NCBI RefSeq assembly: GCF_001941425.1
Contig: NZ_CP009244.1
Coordinates: forward strand, 806,001-870,000
DNA: 64,000 nucleotides
Reading direction: 5' to 3'
DNA from: Corynebacterium ammoniagenes DSM 20306
GTDB lineage: Bacteria; Actinomycetota; Actinomycetes; Mycobacteriales; Mycobacteriaceae
Part shown: piece after piece, positions 42,698 through 51,898 of the stretch
Position numbering within the stretch: position 1 is the first letter of the stretch
How the letters are laid out: every line of letters begins with the position of its first letter
Notes under the pieces: model-generated
Seen by the model: the letters and a program-made list of their open reading frames with translations, nothing else
Told to the model about the DNA's origin: nothing
Databases searched by the model: none
Made by a program: the position numbers and the translations under genes

Positions 42698-44545
42698 TTG
42701 ACTAATAATTTTGCCGTTAAAACGTTGACGGATCCCGCCCGGATCCGTAACTTTTGCATCATCGCGCACATTGACCATGGCAAGTCAACGTTGGCAGACC
42801 GCATCTTGCAGCTGTCTAACGTGGTTGAAGCCCGCGATATGCGCGATCAGTATCTGGATAACATGGATATTGAGCGCGAACGCGGTATCACCATCAAGGC
42901 GCAAAACGTCCGTTTGCCTTGGATTCCTCGCTCTGGTGAATTAAAAGGCGAGGAAATCGTCTTGCAGATGATTGACACCCCAGGCCACGTGGACTTTTCT
43001 TATGAGGTCTCCCGCGCCTTGGATGCGTGCGAAGGAGCCATTTTGCTTGTCGATGCCGCGCAGGGCATCGAAGCACAAACCCTGGCCAACCTGTACATGG
43101 CGATGGAAAATGACCTGGAAATCATTCCAGTGCTCAACAAGATCGACCTTCCTAATGCGGAGCCAGAAAAGTACGCGCTGGAAATCGCGAATATTATCGG
43201 CGTCGAGCCCGAAGAAGTCCTCAAGGTATCGGGCAAAACCGGCGAGGGCGTACCGGAGCTGCTGGATAAAGTCACGGAACTAATTCCTGCACCTAGCAGT
43301 GAGGTCGGTGCGGATGCGCCAGCACGCGCGATGATTTTCGACTCGGTGTATGACACCTACCGCGGCGTGGTGACCTACATCCGTATGGTCGACGGCAAAT
43401 TGGAGCCACGCCAAAAGGTCCGCATGATGAATACCGGTGTCGATCTGGAGATTCTCGAGCTCGGCGTGGTCTCGCCAACTCCCACCCCAGTCAAGGGCTT
43501 GGGCCCCGGCGAGGTGGGCTATCTGATTACCGGCGTGAAAGACGTGCGTGAGACCAAGGTGGGCGATACCGTAACCTGGTCGAATAAGGGCGCGGACGAA
43601 CCACTGACTGGTTACGCCGACCCGAAACCCATGGTCTATTCCGGACTGTTTCCGATCTCGCAGGCAGATTTCCCCGATCTGCGTGAGGCGCTGCAAAAGC
43701 TTCAGCTTAACGATGCCTCGTTGACCTTCGAGCCAGAGACCTCAGTGGCTTTGGGCTTTGGTTTCCGCTGTGGTTTCTTGGGCCTGTTGCACATGGAAAT
43801 TACCCGCGACCGCCTGCAGCGCGAGTTTGATCTGGATCTGATCTCGACTGCGCCTTCGGTTACCTATCGGGTGATTTCCGAAGATGGCTCGGAGAGGATG
43901 GTGCACAACCCATCGGACTGGCCAAGCGGCAAGATCCCAGAGGTCTACGAGCCCATCGTCAAGATGACCATCATCGTGCCTGAGGCTTATGTTGGTCCGA
44001 CCATGGAGTTGTGTCAGTCCAAGCGTGGGCAAATGCAGGGCATGGATTATCTGTCCGAAGACCGCGTGGAGCTGCGCTATGTCATGCCGTTGGGTGAGAT
44101 TATCTTTGACTTCTTCGACATGTTGAAGTCCCGCACCAAGGGTTATGCCTCGTTGAACTACGAGGAAGCCGGCGAGCAGGAAGCAGACCTGGTCAAGGTC
44201 GATATCTTGCTGCAAGGTGAGCCTGTCGATGCCTTCTCGGCCATCGTGCATAAAGACCACGCTGGCCACTACGGCAATAAGATGACCAAGAAGCTGAAAG
44301 AACTCATTCCGCGCCAGCAGTTTGAGGTGCCTATCCAAGCAGCGATTGGTTCGAAGATTATTAGCCGTGAAAATATCCGTGCGATGCGCAAGGACGTGCT
44401 GTCTAAGTGCTACGGCGGCGATATTTCCCGTAAGCGTAAGCTGCTGGAAAAGCAGAAGGCCGGTAAGAAGCGCATGAAGGCCATTGGTTCGGTCAATGTT
44501 CCGCAGGAAGCATTCGTGGCGGCATTGTCCACGGACTCGGAGTAA
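42698..44545 (+). CDS. lepA: Elongation factor 4 (back-translocating GTPase LepA)
   Basis: A 615-residue translational GTPase. G1 motif AHIDHGKST (residues 23-31), switch [14 protein letters not shown]3 DTPGHVDF, G4 NKIDLPNA; then domains II-V and the LepA-specific C-terminus ([24 protein letters not shown]). A TTG start at 42698 with AGGAA upstream gives the normal N-terminus; no ATG is available in a suitable place. Confidence 0.97.
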   Translation: MTNNFAVKTLTDPARIRNFCIIAHIDHGKSTLADRILQLSNVVEARDMRDQYLDNMDIERERGITIKAQNVRLPWIPRSGELKGEEIVLQMIDTPGHVDFSYEVSRALDACEGAILLVDAAQGIEAQTLANLYMAMENDLEIIPVLNKIDLPNAEPEKYALEIANIIGVEPEEVLKVSGKTGEGVPELLDKVTELIPAPSSEVGADAPARAMIFDSVYDTYRGVVTYIRMVDGKLEPRQKVRMMNTGVDLEILELGVVSPTPTPVKGLGPGEVGYLITGVKDVRETKVGDTVTWSNKGADEPLTGYADPKPMVYSGLFPISQADFPDLREALQKLQLNDASLTFEPETSVALGFGFRCGFLGLLHMEITRDRLQREFDLDLISTAPSVTYRVISEDGSERMVHNPSDWPSGKIPEVYEPIVKMTIIVPEAYVGPTMELCQSKRGQMQGMDYLSEDRVELRYVMPLGEIIFDFFDMLKSRTKGYASLNYEEAGEQEADLVKVDILLQGEPVDAFSAIVHKDHAGHYGNKMTKKLKELIPRQQFEVPIQAAIGSKIISRENIRAMRKDVLSKCYGGDISRKRKLLEKQKAGKKRMKAIGSVNVPQEAFVAALSTDSE

Positions 44546-44566
44546 AAATCGCTAAACTCGGTTGGC

Positions 44567-46009
44567 ATGGAAACACCACCTGGAAATCCTTATGCCACCG
44601 AAACGAAACCGCTGCCTGGCCAATTTAAGAAAAAGCGCAAGCTTCCGCGCCAAGGCCAGCAGCTTCCGCCGCTGCCATACGTCGCCTCCACGATTGAGGG
44701 ACGCAGCTCCGGCGAGGTCTTTCGTGAAGCAGGCTCCGCGATGGTCGAGGAACTCCAAGACCTACGCCGCACCCTGCACCGTTTCCCGGAAATCGGTCTG
44801 GAATTGCCGCGGACGCAAAAGGCCGTGCTGGATGCCCTCGACGGCCTGCCGCTAGAAATTACTCTCGGCCAAGACTTAAGTTCGGTCACCGCCGTCATGC
44901 GCGGCGGCAAGCGCGGGGAGCGCCCCGTCTCCGTCCTACTGCGCGCCGACATGGATGCCCTAGCGGTGAAAGAGCGCACCGGAAGCCCCTTTGCGTCGAC
45001 GAATGAATACATGCACGCCTGCGGACATGACTTGCACACCGCAGCCCTCGTGGGCGCGGCACGGATCTTATCGCGCTATCGCGAGGAGATTGCCGGCGAT
45101 GTCATTTTCATGTTCCAGCCCGGGGAAGAAGGCCCTGGCGGCGCCGACCTCATGATCGATGAAGGCGTATTAGATGTAGCCGGGCGTCGCCCGATCGCTG
45201 CCTATGGCTTGCACGTCGGCCCGCAGGATCGCGGCACTTTTCATTATATTAATGGCCCCACCATGGCATCCTCGTCCAATTTGGCGATTACGGTCTATGG
45301 CAAAGGCGGACACGGCTCGCGTCCACATGATGCGGTGGACCCGGTGACCTGTTTGGCGGAGATCATTACCGCGCTGCAAACTGCTATCACCCGCCGCTTC
45401 GACGCCCTGGAGCCAATTGTGCTCACGGTGACGAATCTGCGCGCCGGCGATGGCGCCTTCAACGCGATTCCCGACCAAGCCGCACTGGGCGCGACCGTGC
45501 GCGTGCTGCGTGATGAACAGATTCATGCCGTGCGCCAAGTCATTGGTGAGGTCACTTCTAATATCGCTGCGGCGCACCGTTGTTCCGTCGAGGTGGATTT
45601 TGAGATTCTCTATCCGACTACCAAAACCAATGCGCGCGAAAACCAATTTGCCTCCACCGTGTGGGGCGCGCAATTTGGACAAGAGTCCATCCGCCAATTT
45701 GAAGCACCGATGATGGCCTCGGAAGACTTTGGTGCAGTTCTTGCCCAGGTACCCGGTTCCTTCTTCTGGCTGGGTACCGCTAATCCTGATACCCCTTATG
45801 CGCAGCGCGAATGGAATCACTCTCCGCTGGCGCGGTTTGATGACTCGATTCTCGGCGATCAGGCAGCAGCGCTGGCCGCGATTGCTTTTGAACGTCTAGC
45901 GACAGAGGATGAGCACCCGTCCACGATCACAAAAGCTGCCCGTACTGCAGTGCAGACGGGCAGCCCTAGTGCGAAAGCTGGGGACCCAGTAAAGGCTCCG
46001 GAGGACTAG
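44567..46009 (+). CDS. M20-family metal-dependent amidohydrolase
   Basis: A 480-residue M20D peptidase/amidohydrolase. RRTLHRFPEIGLELPRTQ is the family opening; RADMDALAV and YMHACGHDLHTAALVGAA carry the metal-binding Asp, Cys and His residues; FMFQPGEEGPGGA holds the general-base Glu pair; GKGGHGSRPH is the dimerisation-domain His; EAPMMASEDFGAV closes the site. Relatives hydrolyse N-acyl amino acids, p-aminobenzoyl-glutamate or indole-acetyl conjugates. The first ~55 residues (Pro/Lys-rich) are extra. 3' end overlaps the BCCT gene by 4 bp. Confidence 0.9.
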   Translation: METPPGNPYATETKPLPGQFKKKRKLPRQGQQLPPLPYVASTIEGRSSGEVFREAGSAMVEELQDLRRTLHRFPEIGLELPRTQKAVLDALDGLPLEITLGQDLSSVTAVMRGGKRGERPVSVLLRADMDALAVKERTGSPFASTNEYMHACGHDLHTAALVGAARILSRYREEIAGDVIFMFQPGEEGPGGADLMIDEGVLDVAGRRPIAAYGLHVGPQDRGTFHYINGPTMASSSNLAITVYGKGGHGSRPHDAVDPVTCLAEIITALQTAITRRFDALEPIVLTVTNLRAGDGAFNAIPDQAALGATVRVLRDEQIHAVRQVIGEVTSNIAAAHRCSVEVDFEILYPTTKTNARENQFASTVWGAQFGQESIRQFEAPMMASEDFGAVLAQVPGSFFWLGTANPDTPYAQREWNHSPLARFDDSILGDQAAALAAIAFERLATEDEHPSTITKAARTAVQTGSPSAKAGDPVKAPED

Positions 46010-47889
46010 TCCTTCTTGTCCTTTTCCTCTTTCTCTTCTTCGTAACCATCGGCCCATTCGCCGGTGTCGAAGTCATAATCGACGTGGTCACCGTCTTCAT
46101 CGGTGCGCTTGTACCATTCGGTGTAGCGCTCCGACGTGGAGTCGAAATCAGCACCCGCGCCGCGGCCTTCTTCGGCGGGGCTGACGGTGAACTCGAAGTC
46201 ATCGCCGTGCTCTTCCAAACCGCGAATTACGGCATTCGCCACGGCGGTCTGCGCATAGGTACGGCGGATAAACATGGGGTCCGCGCGTAGGTCTTTCACA
46301 AACGCGACCATCATGATCAGCAAGACCACACTGAAGGGCAGCGCCGACAAAATGGTCAGGTTCTGCAGACCCGACAGAATATCTTCGCCACCGGTCAGCA
46401 GCATGACAATCGCGATGCCCATCATGCACAGACCCCAGAAGACAACCAGCAGCTTATTCGGCGCTGGGTTGCCCTTCGACGACATGGTGCCCATGACTAC
46501 CGATGCGGAGTCCGCAGAGGTAATAAAGAAGATGGCCAGCACAATCAGCAGGATAAACGGTGTGATCTGGCCCAGCGGCAGGTTCTGGAACATTGCAAAG
46601 AGCACTGCTTCGCCGCCGGATTCACCGTCGAAGCCTTCAACACCCTGCTGGTGGAAGGTAATGGCGGTGCCGCCGAAGACGGTAAACGCCAAGACCAAAA
46701 TCATGGTCGGTGCGAAGACGGTCACGGCCGTAAATTCACGCAGCGTGCGGCCGCGGGAAATACGTGCCACGAACATGCCCACAAATGGGGTCCAGGCAAT
46801 CCACCATGCCCAGTAGAAGGCAGTCCAGATGGATTGGAACTCGATGGTTTCATCGCCCCATGACAGTGACTTGGCCATCATCGGCAAGAGCTCGTCGATG
46901 TAGGTCAAGATGCCGGAAGGAACCAAGTTGAGTAGCAACAAGGTTGGTCCCACCGCGAAGACGAAGAAAATGAACGCCAGCGTGAGCGAAATGTTGATAT
47001 TCGACAGGTAGCGAATACCGCGCGCGACACCGGAGACTGCGGAAATGATAAAGCCAATGCCGAGTACCGCGATGATGATGACCAGCGTGGTGTTGGTCGC
47101 AGGTCCTGCGCCGGAGACGATTTCCACGCCCTCGCCAATCTGGACAGCGGAGACACCCAAGGTAGCTGCAGTACCAAAGAGCGTGGCAATTAGCGCGAGG
47201 ATGTCAATCAATTTGCCCAAAGGACCATCGGTGTCTTTGGAGCCAAATAGTGGCTTGAAGATCGAGGAGATCAAAGTGACGCGGCCGCGGCGGTACGAGG
47301 AGTACGCGATGGCGGCGCCCACAAGCGCATACGCTGCCCATGGGGACATGCCCCAGTGGAAGTGTGCTTGCGCCATGGCCTGGTGCAAGGCTTCCACGGA
47401 GCTGCCTTCGACGGTGTGTGGTGGGGGAGTGATGTAATACGCGAGTGGCTCGGACGGGCCGTAGAAGAACAGACCCACGCCGATGCCTGCGCCGAACATC
47501 ATGGCAACCCAGGAGAAGCGGCTAAATTCCGGCTCCTCGTCATCTTTACCGAGTTTGATGCGGCCGAGCTTAGAAAAGCCAACGTAGGCCATGACGATGA
47601 TCGCCATGATCATCGTAAAGTTCAACAGCCAGCCGGCATTGGTAATAGCCCAACCAAAAGCGGTGGATGAGGCGGCTGAGACTTGATCGGGGCGCGTGAC
47701 GCCCCAGATGATGAAGCCGACAATCAGCACCGCGGTGACGGAGAAGATAACGCGATCAATACCGAAACGGTTGCGCTGTTCTTCGACGGGAATACCCGGG
47801 ACAAGGCCTGGGTGCATGTCATGGGGATAAATTCCGACGGTCGTTCTCCGACCGCCGGTACTTGGAGGTTGCGATGCTTTATCGCTCAT
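46006..47889 (-). CDS. BCCT-family compatible-solute transporter (EctP/BetP/LcoP-like)
   Basis: A 627-residue betaine/carnitine/choline-family carrier with 12 helices. WVAMMFGAGIGVGLFFYGPSEP is the conserved glycine stretch (Na+-coupled members have this GxGxG pattern), and FYWAWWIAWTPFVGMFVARISRGRTLREF is the BCCT signature with the Trp cage. The C-terminal ~90 residues are strongly acidic (TDEDGDHVDYDFDTGEW...). In BetP the C-terminal tail is a basic osmosensor, so regulation here may differ. Close position to brnQ/aecD fits the ectP area of C. glutamicum. AAGGATC precedes ATG 47889. Confidence 0.88.
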   Translation of the reverse strand: MSDKASQPPSTGGRRTTVGIYPHDMHPGLVPGIPVEEQRNRFGIDRVIFSVTAVLIVGFIIWGVTRPDQVSAASSTAFGWAITNAGWLLNFTMIMAIIVMAYVGFSKLGRIKLGKDDEEPEFSRFSWVAMMFGAGIGVGLFFYGPSEPLAYYITPPPHTVEGSSVEALHQAMAQAHFHWGMSPWAAYALVGAAIAYSSYRRGRVTLISSIFKPLFGSKDTDGPLGKLIDILALIATLFGTAATLGVSAVQIGEGVEIVSGAGPATNTTLVIIIAVLGIGFIISAVSGVARGIRYLSNINISLTLAFIFFVFAVGPTLLLLNLVPSGILTYIDELLPMMAKSLSWGDETIEFQSIWTAFYWAWWIAWTPFVGMFVARISRGRTLREFTAVTVFAPTMILVLAFTVFGGTAITFHQQGVEGFDGESGGEAVLFAMFQNLPLGQITPFILLIVLAIFFITSADSASVVMGTMSSKGNPAPNKLLVVFWGLCMMGIAIVMLLTGGEDILSGLQNLTILSALPFSVVLLIMMVAFVKDLRADPMFIRRTYAQTAVANAVIRGLEEHGDDFEFTVSPAEEGRGAGADFDSTSERYTEWYKRTDEDGDHVDYDFDTGEWADGYEEEKEEKDKKD

Positions 47890-47998
47890 AAAGATCCTTA
47901 GAAGATCGATTACAAAAATAACAAAATTATTGAGGCCTGCCTATTATTCCGGTATTCCCTGAGTAGGGCAATTTTTACGCCCAAGTGTGGGAGAACAG

Positions 47999-48397
47999 TC
48001 ACCGCGCCCGCGCCGCGATGGCTATCACTGCCACGGCGATAATCTCCAGCATGATGACCAACAAGCTGACTCCTTGCCAGTAGCCGGAATAGACTTTGAG
48101 CGAGTACCAGAGCAGCTGCGCGTCGGAGAATTTTATGCTCGTGGCAAGCGGTACCCAGAGGTACTTGGATGCGATAGAAACCATGGATAGCACCGCTAGG
48201 GAGATTCGCTGTGTTTTAGTGCCGGTACCGAGTGCCGTCATGATGGCGGCGGCAATGAGCCCTAACACCCCGAGTGCTAACAGAATGAGCAGGATGGGAG
48301 TCTGCGTGGATAGGGCAGAGCCGAGCTGTAAGAATTCGTGATCGATGAGGTGCTGTTCACTTAGGCTATAGCCATCTAAGACGGTATCAGTGGGCAT
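47999..48397 (-). CDS. Small membrane protein of unknown function
   Basis: A 132-residue protein with three clear hydrophobic segments (about residues 33-56, 66-88 and 106-128) and a short acidic N-terminus. I do not recognise the family. It lies upstream of the BCCT gene on the same strand with a 109-bp gap, and divergent from the small acidic gene at 48523. Confidence 0.6.
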   Translation of the reverse strand: MPTDTVLDGYSLSEQHLIDHEFLQLGSALSTQTPILLILLALGVLGLIAAAIMTALGTGTKTQRISLAVLSMVSIASKYLWVPLATSIKFSDAQLLWYSLKVYSGYWQGVSLLVIMLEIIAVAVIAIAARAR

Positions 48398-48522
48398 AAC
48401 TTGATAGTAGAACGATTCGCAAGTTTGTGGGATACTATGGGCTAGGAAAATTCCATCGATGTAAGCTATGCTGGTGTGTCGAACTTTGTCGTATTGCTCG
48501 ACGTGAAAGTGGGTCTACGCTC

Positions 48523-48669
48523 ATGAACTTCTTTAATCACCGTGCCTCGTCGCAAGAGCGAACCCAGGCTTCGGAGATGGCTTCCTTGGAAGAAGCCTTT
48601 GCTGTCTTCGAATACGAAGAAGAGCACTTGCTCGATGGGTCGTACTTATTGGATGTGTACTCGAGCTAA
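48523..48669 (+). CDS. Possible small acidic protein (48 residues)
   Basis: From ATG 48523 the frame encodes 48 residues rich in Glu (LEEAFAVFEYEEEHLLDGSYLLD), ending at 48669, 10 bp before the convergent ABC ATPase. The ribosome site is weak (GTGAAAGTGGG about 8 bp upstream). The frame is open upstream to 48427, but that extension is Cys/Arg-rich and unconvincing. No family recognised; coding status is uncertain. Confidence 0.45.
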   Translation: MNFFNHRASSQERTQASEMASLEEAFAVFEYEEEHLLDGSYLLDVYSS

Positions 48670-48678
48670 ACCACAGCG

Positions 48679-50118
48679 CTAGACCACAGACAACAATGTC
48701 TGGGTGTAGCTGTACTGCGGGTTCTGCCAAATATCTGCGGTAGCGCCCTGTTCAATAATTTCTCCCTCGTGCATGACGGCGACATGCGTGCACAATTGCC
48801 GCACCACGCCAAGGTCATGGGAGATAAACAACAATGTAAAGCCGAATTCCTCCACCAGCTGGTTTAACAGCTCAAGGATTTGCGCGCGTACGGAAACATC
48901 GAGGGCGGAGACGGCCTCATCGGCAAGCAAAATATCTGGCTGGCCAATGATCGCGCGCGCAATGGAAATGCGCTGGCGCTGCCCACCGGAAAACTCATGC
49001 GGATAGCGCGAGGCATGCTCGGGCTTCAGACCAACGGCACGCAGCACCTCGGCGACCTTGGCCGTGGCTCCATTTTTATCGGGCAAGCCCTCGGCGATAA
49101 TTTTGCCCACGGACATGCGCGGATCGAGTGAGCCTTGTGGGTCTTGAAAGACCATTTGGACAGAACCAGCCACGTCGATATCGCCCGAGGTCGGCGCGGT
49201 CAGCCCCGCGATCATTTTGATCAGCGTGCTTTTACCTGAGCCGGATCCGCCGACCAAACCCCAGCGGCTACCGCGTGGAATGGAGACAGAGACCTTGTTG
49301 ACGGCGGTTTTGGCGCCGTAGACCTTGCTGACATCATCCACGCGTATCGCCACTTCGGTGGCTGGGGCATCATCGGTAGTCGCAGCACCAAGTTCACACG
49401 CGGCGATGAGTTCTTGGGTATACGCATGCTGGGGGTTCTGCAAAATCTCGGCGGTGGTGCCGGATTCGACGATTTTTCCGGCGCGCAGCACCACGGTATG
49501 GGTGCACATGCGCTTGACCACATCGAGGTCGTGGGTAATAAATAACAAGGACAGACCACGGGTGGCAACAAGCTTTTCGATGAGCGCGAGAATCTCTGCC
49601 TGCGTTGTCACATCGAGTGCGGTGGTGGGCTCATCACAAATGAGCAGATCTGGGTCTTGAGCGAGTGCCATGGCAATCATGATGCGCTGGCGCTGCCCAC
49701 CCGATAATTGGTGCGGGTAGCGGTTAGCAAACGACGAATCGAGCCCGACTTCTTCCAACAGGCGAGTAGTGCGTGTGGACGACGCGGGAATCTGCTTCGC
49801 AATTTTCATTAGCGGGTCCAGCGCGCTCATGGGCTCTTGGAAGATCATGGCAATCTTCGACCCGCGCAGCTTGCGCATCTGCCGGTCAGGCAGGCCTAAA
49901 ATCTGCTGCTCGGCAAAAGTAATCGAGCCCTGGGCCTGAACGCCGTGGGGCAAAAGGCCCATGATCGAAAGTGCCGTCAGTGATTTTCCGGATCCGGATT
50001 CACCAATCAGCCCAACGCGGCCGCCGCGGGGAATCTCCACCGAGATATTGTCCACCAAGGTGGTGGACTCCGTGGTGACCTGAAGATTGGAGATCTGCAA
50101 AAGGGGTGCATCAGCCAT
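48679..50118 (-). CDS. Oligopeptide-type ABC transporter, fused double ATPase
   Basis: A 479-residue protein joining two OppD/OppF-like ATPases. Half 1: Walker A GESGSGKS, signature LSGGQRQ, Walker B LLICDEPTTALDV. Half 2 (from about residue 250): Walker A GGSGSGKST, signature FSGGQRQ, Walker B ILLADEAVSALDV. Both halves look catalytically complete. Half 1 is short between the Q-loop (FQEPMSALDP) and the signature. Start ATG 50118 overlaps nothing; a TTG at 50124 would overlap the permease stop. Last gene of a five-gene operon with its GntR regulator. Confidence 0.92.
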   Translation of the reverse strand: MADAPLLQISNLQVTTESTTLVDNISVEIPRGGRVGLIGESGSGKSLTALSIMGLLPHGVQAQGSITFAEQQILGLPDRQMRKLRGSKIAMIFQEPMSALDPLMKIAKQIPASSTRTTRLLEEVGLDSSFANRYPHQLSGGQRQRIMIAMALAQDPDLLICDEPTTALDVTTQAEILALIEKLVATRGLSLLFITHDLDVVKRMCTHTVVLRAGKIVESGTTAEILQNPQHAYTQELIAACELGAATTDDAPATEVAIRVDDVSKVYGAKTAVNKVSVSIPRGSRWGLVGGSGSGKSTLIKMIAGLTAPTSGDIDVAGSVQMVFQDPQGSLDPRMSVGKIIAEGLPDKNGATAKVAEVLRAVGLKPEHASRYPHEFSGGQRQRISIARAIIGQPDILLADEAVSALDVSVRAQILELLNQLVEEFGFTLLFISHDLGVVRQLCTHVAVMHEGEIIEQGATADIWQNPQYSYTQTLLSVV

Positions 50119-50120
50119 GA

Positions 50121-50954
50121 TCAATTCCTTGTGGTGTGATGGCGCGGATCTAAAACGTCGCGGAGGGCATCGCCAAGCAAATTAAAGCCTAAAACCGTCA
50201 GCGCGATTGCTAGACCTGGCCACAACGTCAAGCTAGGTTGGACGGTGAGCAGCGATTGAGCATCTTGGAGCATGCGACCCCAGGATGCGGCCGGGGGAGC
50301 GGTTCCCAAACCGAGGTAGCTCAGCGCAGCCTCGGCCAAGATGGCGAGCGCAAAGTAAACGGAAGCTTGCACAATGGCCAGGCCGGAAATATTGGGAAAG
50401 ACGTGGCGAAGAGCAATGCCCAACTCCGATACTTTGGACACCCGTGCTGCGGCGATGAAGTCCTGGGACATGACCTGCAAGGTGCCTGAACGGGCGACGC
50501 GTGCGAAAGAGGGAATTCCTGCGACACCGATGGCGATCATCGCGGTCAGCGTGGACGGGCCCCACACGGCACCAGCGATAATAGCGAGCAGCAGCGCGGG
50601 GAAGGCGAGCAGCAAGTCGGCGGTGCGCATGACTAGTGAATCGAGGAACGTGCCGCGGCGCATGCCGGCGGCAATACCCAGCGGGATGCCGACAAGGGCA
50701 GAGATAGCAACGGCGATGATGCCGACAAAGAGCGTCATCTGCGCGCCGACCATCAGACGTGAGAGCACGTCGCGGCCAAAGCGGTCGGTGCCCAGCAGGT
50801 GCTCAGCGCTACTGCCTTGCAGGCGCTCGGCCGGCATGGCCAATAGCGGGTCATAGGGAGTCCACACCAAAGACAGCAGGGCGATAACAATGGTGGCGCC
50901 GACGATGAGAAGGCCTAGCCACCCGCTAGGCGAAAGACGTCGCAGCAAACTCAT
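50121..50954 (-). CDS. Oligopeptide-type ABC transporter permease (DppC/OppC)
   Basis: A 277-residue permease with about six helices. HLLGTDRFGRDVLSRLMVGAQ near residue 55 is the DppC-type signature and the EAA loop reads VAGIPSFARVARSGTLQVMSQDFIAAAR. Partner of the DppB-type permease, whose stop codon overlaps its start by 4 bp. Substrate is set by the binding protein: peptides, nickel or other small solutes are possible. Confidence 0.93.
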   Translation of the reverse strand: MSLLRRLSPSGWLGLLIVGATIVIALLSLVWTPYDPLLAMPAERLQGSSAEHLLGTDRFGRDVLSRLMVGAQMTLFVGIIAVAISALVGIPLGIAAGMRRGTFLDSLVMRTADLLLAFPALLLAIIAGAVWGPSTLTAMIAIGVAGIPSFARVARSGTLQVMSQDFIAAARVSKVSELGIALRHVFPNISGLAIVQASVYFALAILAEAALSYLGLGTAPPAASWGRMLQDAQSLLTVQPSLTLWPGLAIALTVLGFNLLGDALRDVLDPRHHTTRN

Positions 50955-51898
50955 GATTGTGCTCCTTCGCGCAGGCGGGGATCAATAATGCGGTAGGCGG
51001 CATCCGTGAGCGCATTAATTGTTAGGGTAAACGCCACCAGCAGCATGACCAAGGATTGGACGGTGGTGACATCGCGGACGGAGACGGCATCGAGAAGCAT
51101 GGTGCCGAGGCCAGGAATGACAAAGACTGCTTCGATGACCACGGCGCCGACAATGAGCGTGGTAAATTGCACGCCCGCTACCGTCAACACCGGCAGGGCA
51201 GCGTTGCGCAGTCCGTGCCGCCACAGCGCCTGGCCGGGAGATTGGCCCAGGGCACGGGCGGTGCGCATGAAGTCTTGGTTAAGAACATCCAAAATCGCCG
51301 AGCGCACATAGCGGCTTAAAATTGCACCTTGAACCAAGGCTAGAGCAATCACGGGCAGGATCAAGTGCGAGAGGAAAGCGCCGAACCCCTGATTCGGCGG
51401 CGACCAGCCATTGGCCGGCAACCAGCCCAAACTAAGCGCGAAGAACGCGGTTAAACCAATGCCGACGAGGAAGCTGGGAATAGCAATGCCCAGCTGGGTG
51501 ATAGCGGCAACGATGGAAGCATCGATATGCCGCGAGCGACGCGCGGTCCACATGCCAATGGGAATGGCGATGACCAACGCCAAAAGCAACGCCGCCACCA
51601 CGAGGATGAGCGAGACCTGCGCGCGGTCGAGCACCTGCGCCGTGATGTCTTGTTGCGAAGACAGCGAGGTCCCGAAATCACCGGTGAGCAACCCTCCCAT
51701 CCAATCGCCGTATTGCACCAGCAGCGGGCGGTCGAGTCCCATCGCGGTGGTTAGCTCCGCCACGGACTCATCGGTGGCGTTGACACCCAAAGCCACGCGC
51801 GCCGGGTTGCCGGGCACTGCGCGCATGAGCAAAAAGATCAGAATAGATGCGGTAAAAAGCGTAAGCACATAGCGAAGAAGTACCTTTAGGATTGTCAT
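50951..51898 (-). CDS. Oligopeptide-type ABC transporter permease (DppB/OppB)
   Basis: A 315-residue permease, about six helices. It begins with the typical first helix (RYVLTLFTASILIFLLMRAVPGNPA) and has the EAA loop SRYVRSAILDVLNQDFMRTARALGQ. Overlaps the binding-protein gene and the DppC-type gene by 4 bp on each side, so translation is coupled through the operon. Confidence 0.93.
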   Translation of the reverse strand: MTILKVLLRYVLTLFTASILIFLLMRAVPGNPARVALGVNATDESVAELTTAMGLDRPLLVQYGDWMGGLLTGDFGTSLSSQQDITAQVLDRAQVSLILVVAALLLALVIAIPIGMWTARRSRHIDASIVAAITQLGIAIPSFLVGIGLTAFFALSLGWLPANGWSPPNQGFGAFLSHLILPVIALALVQGAILSRYVRSAILDVLNQDFMRTARALGQSPGQALWRHGLRNAALPVLTVAGVQFTTLIVGAVVIEAVFVIPGLGTMLLDAVSVRDVTTVQSLVMLLVAFTLTINALTDAAYRIIDPRLREGAQS

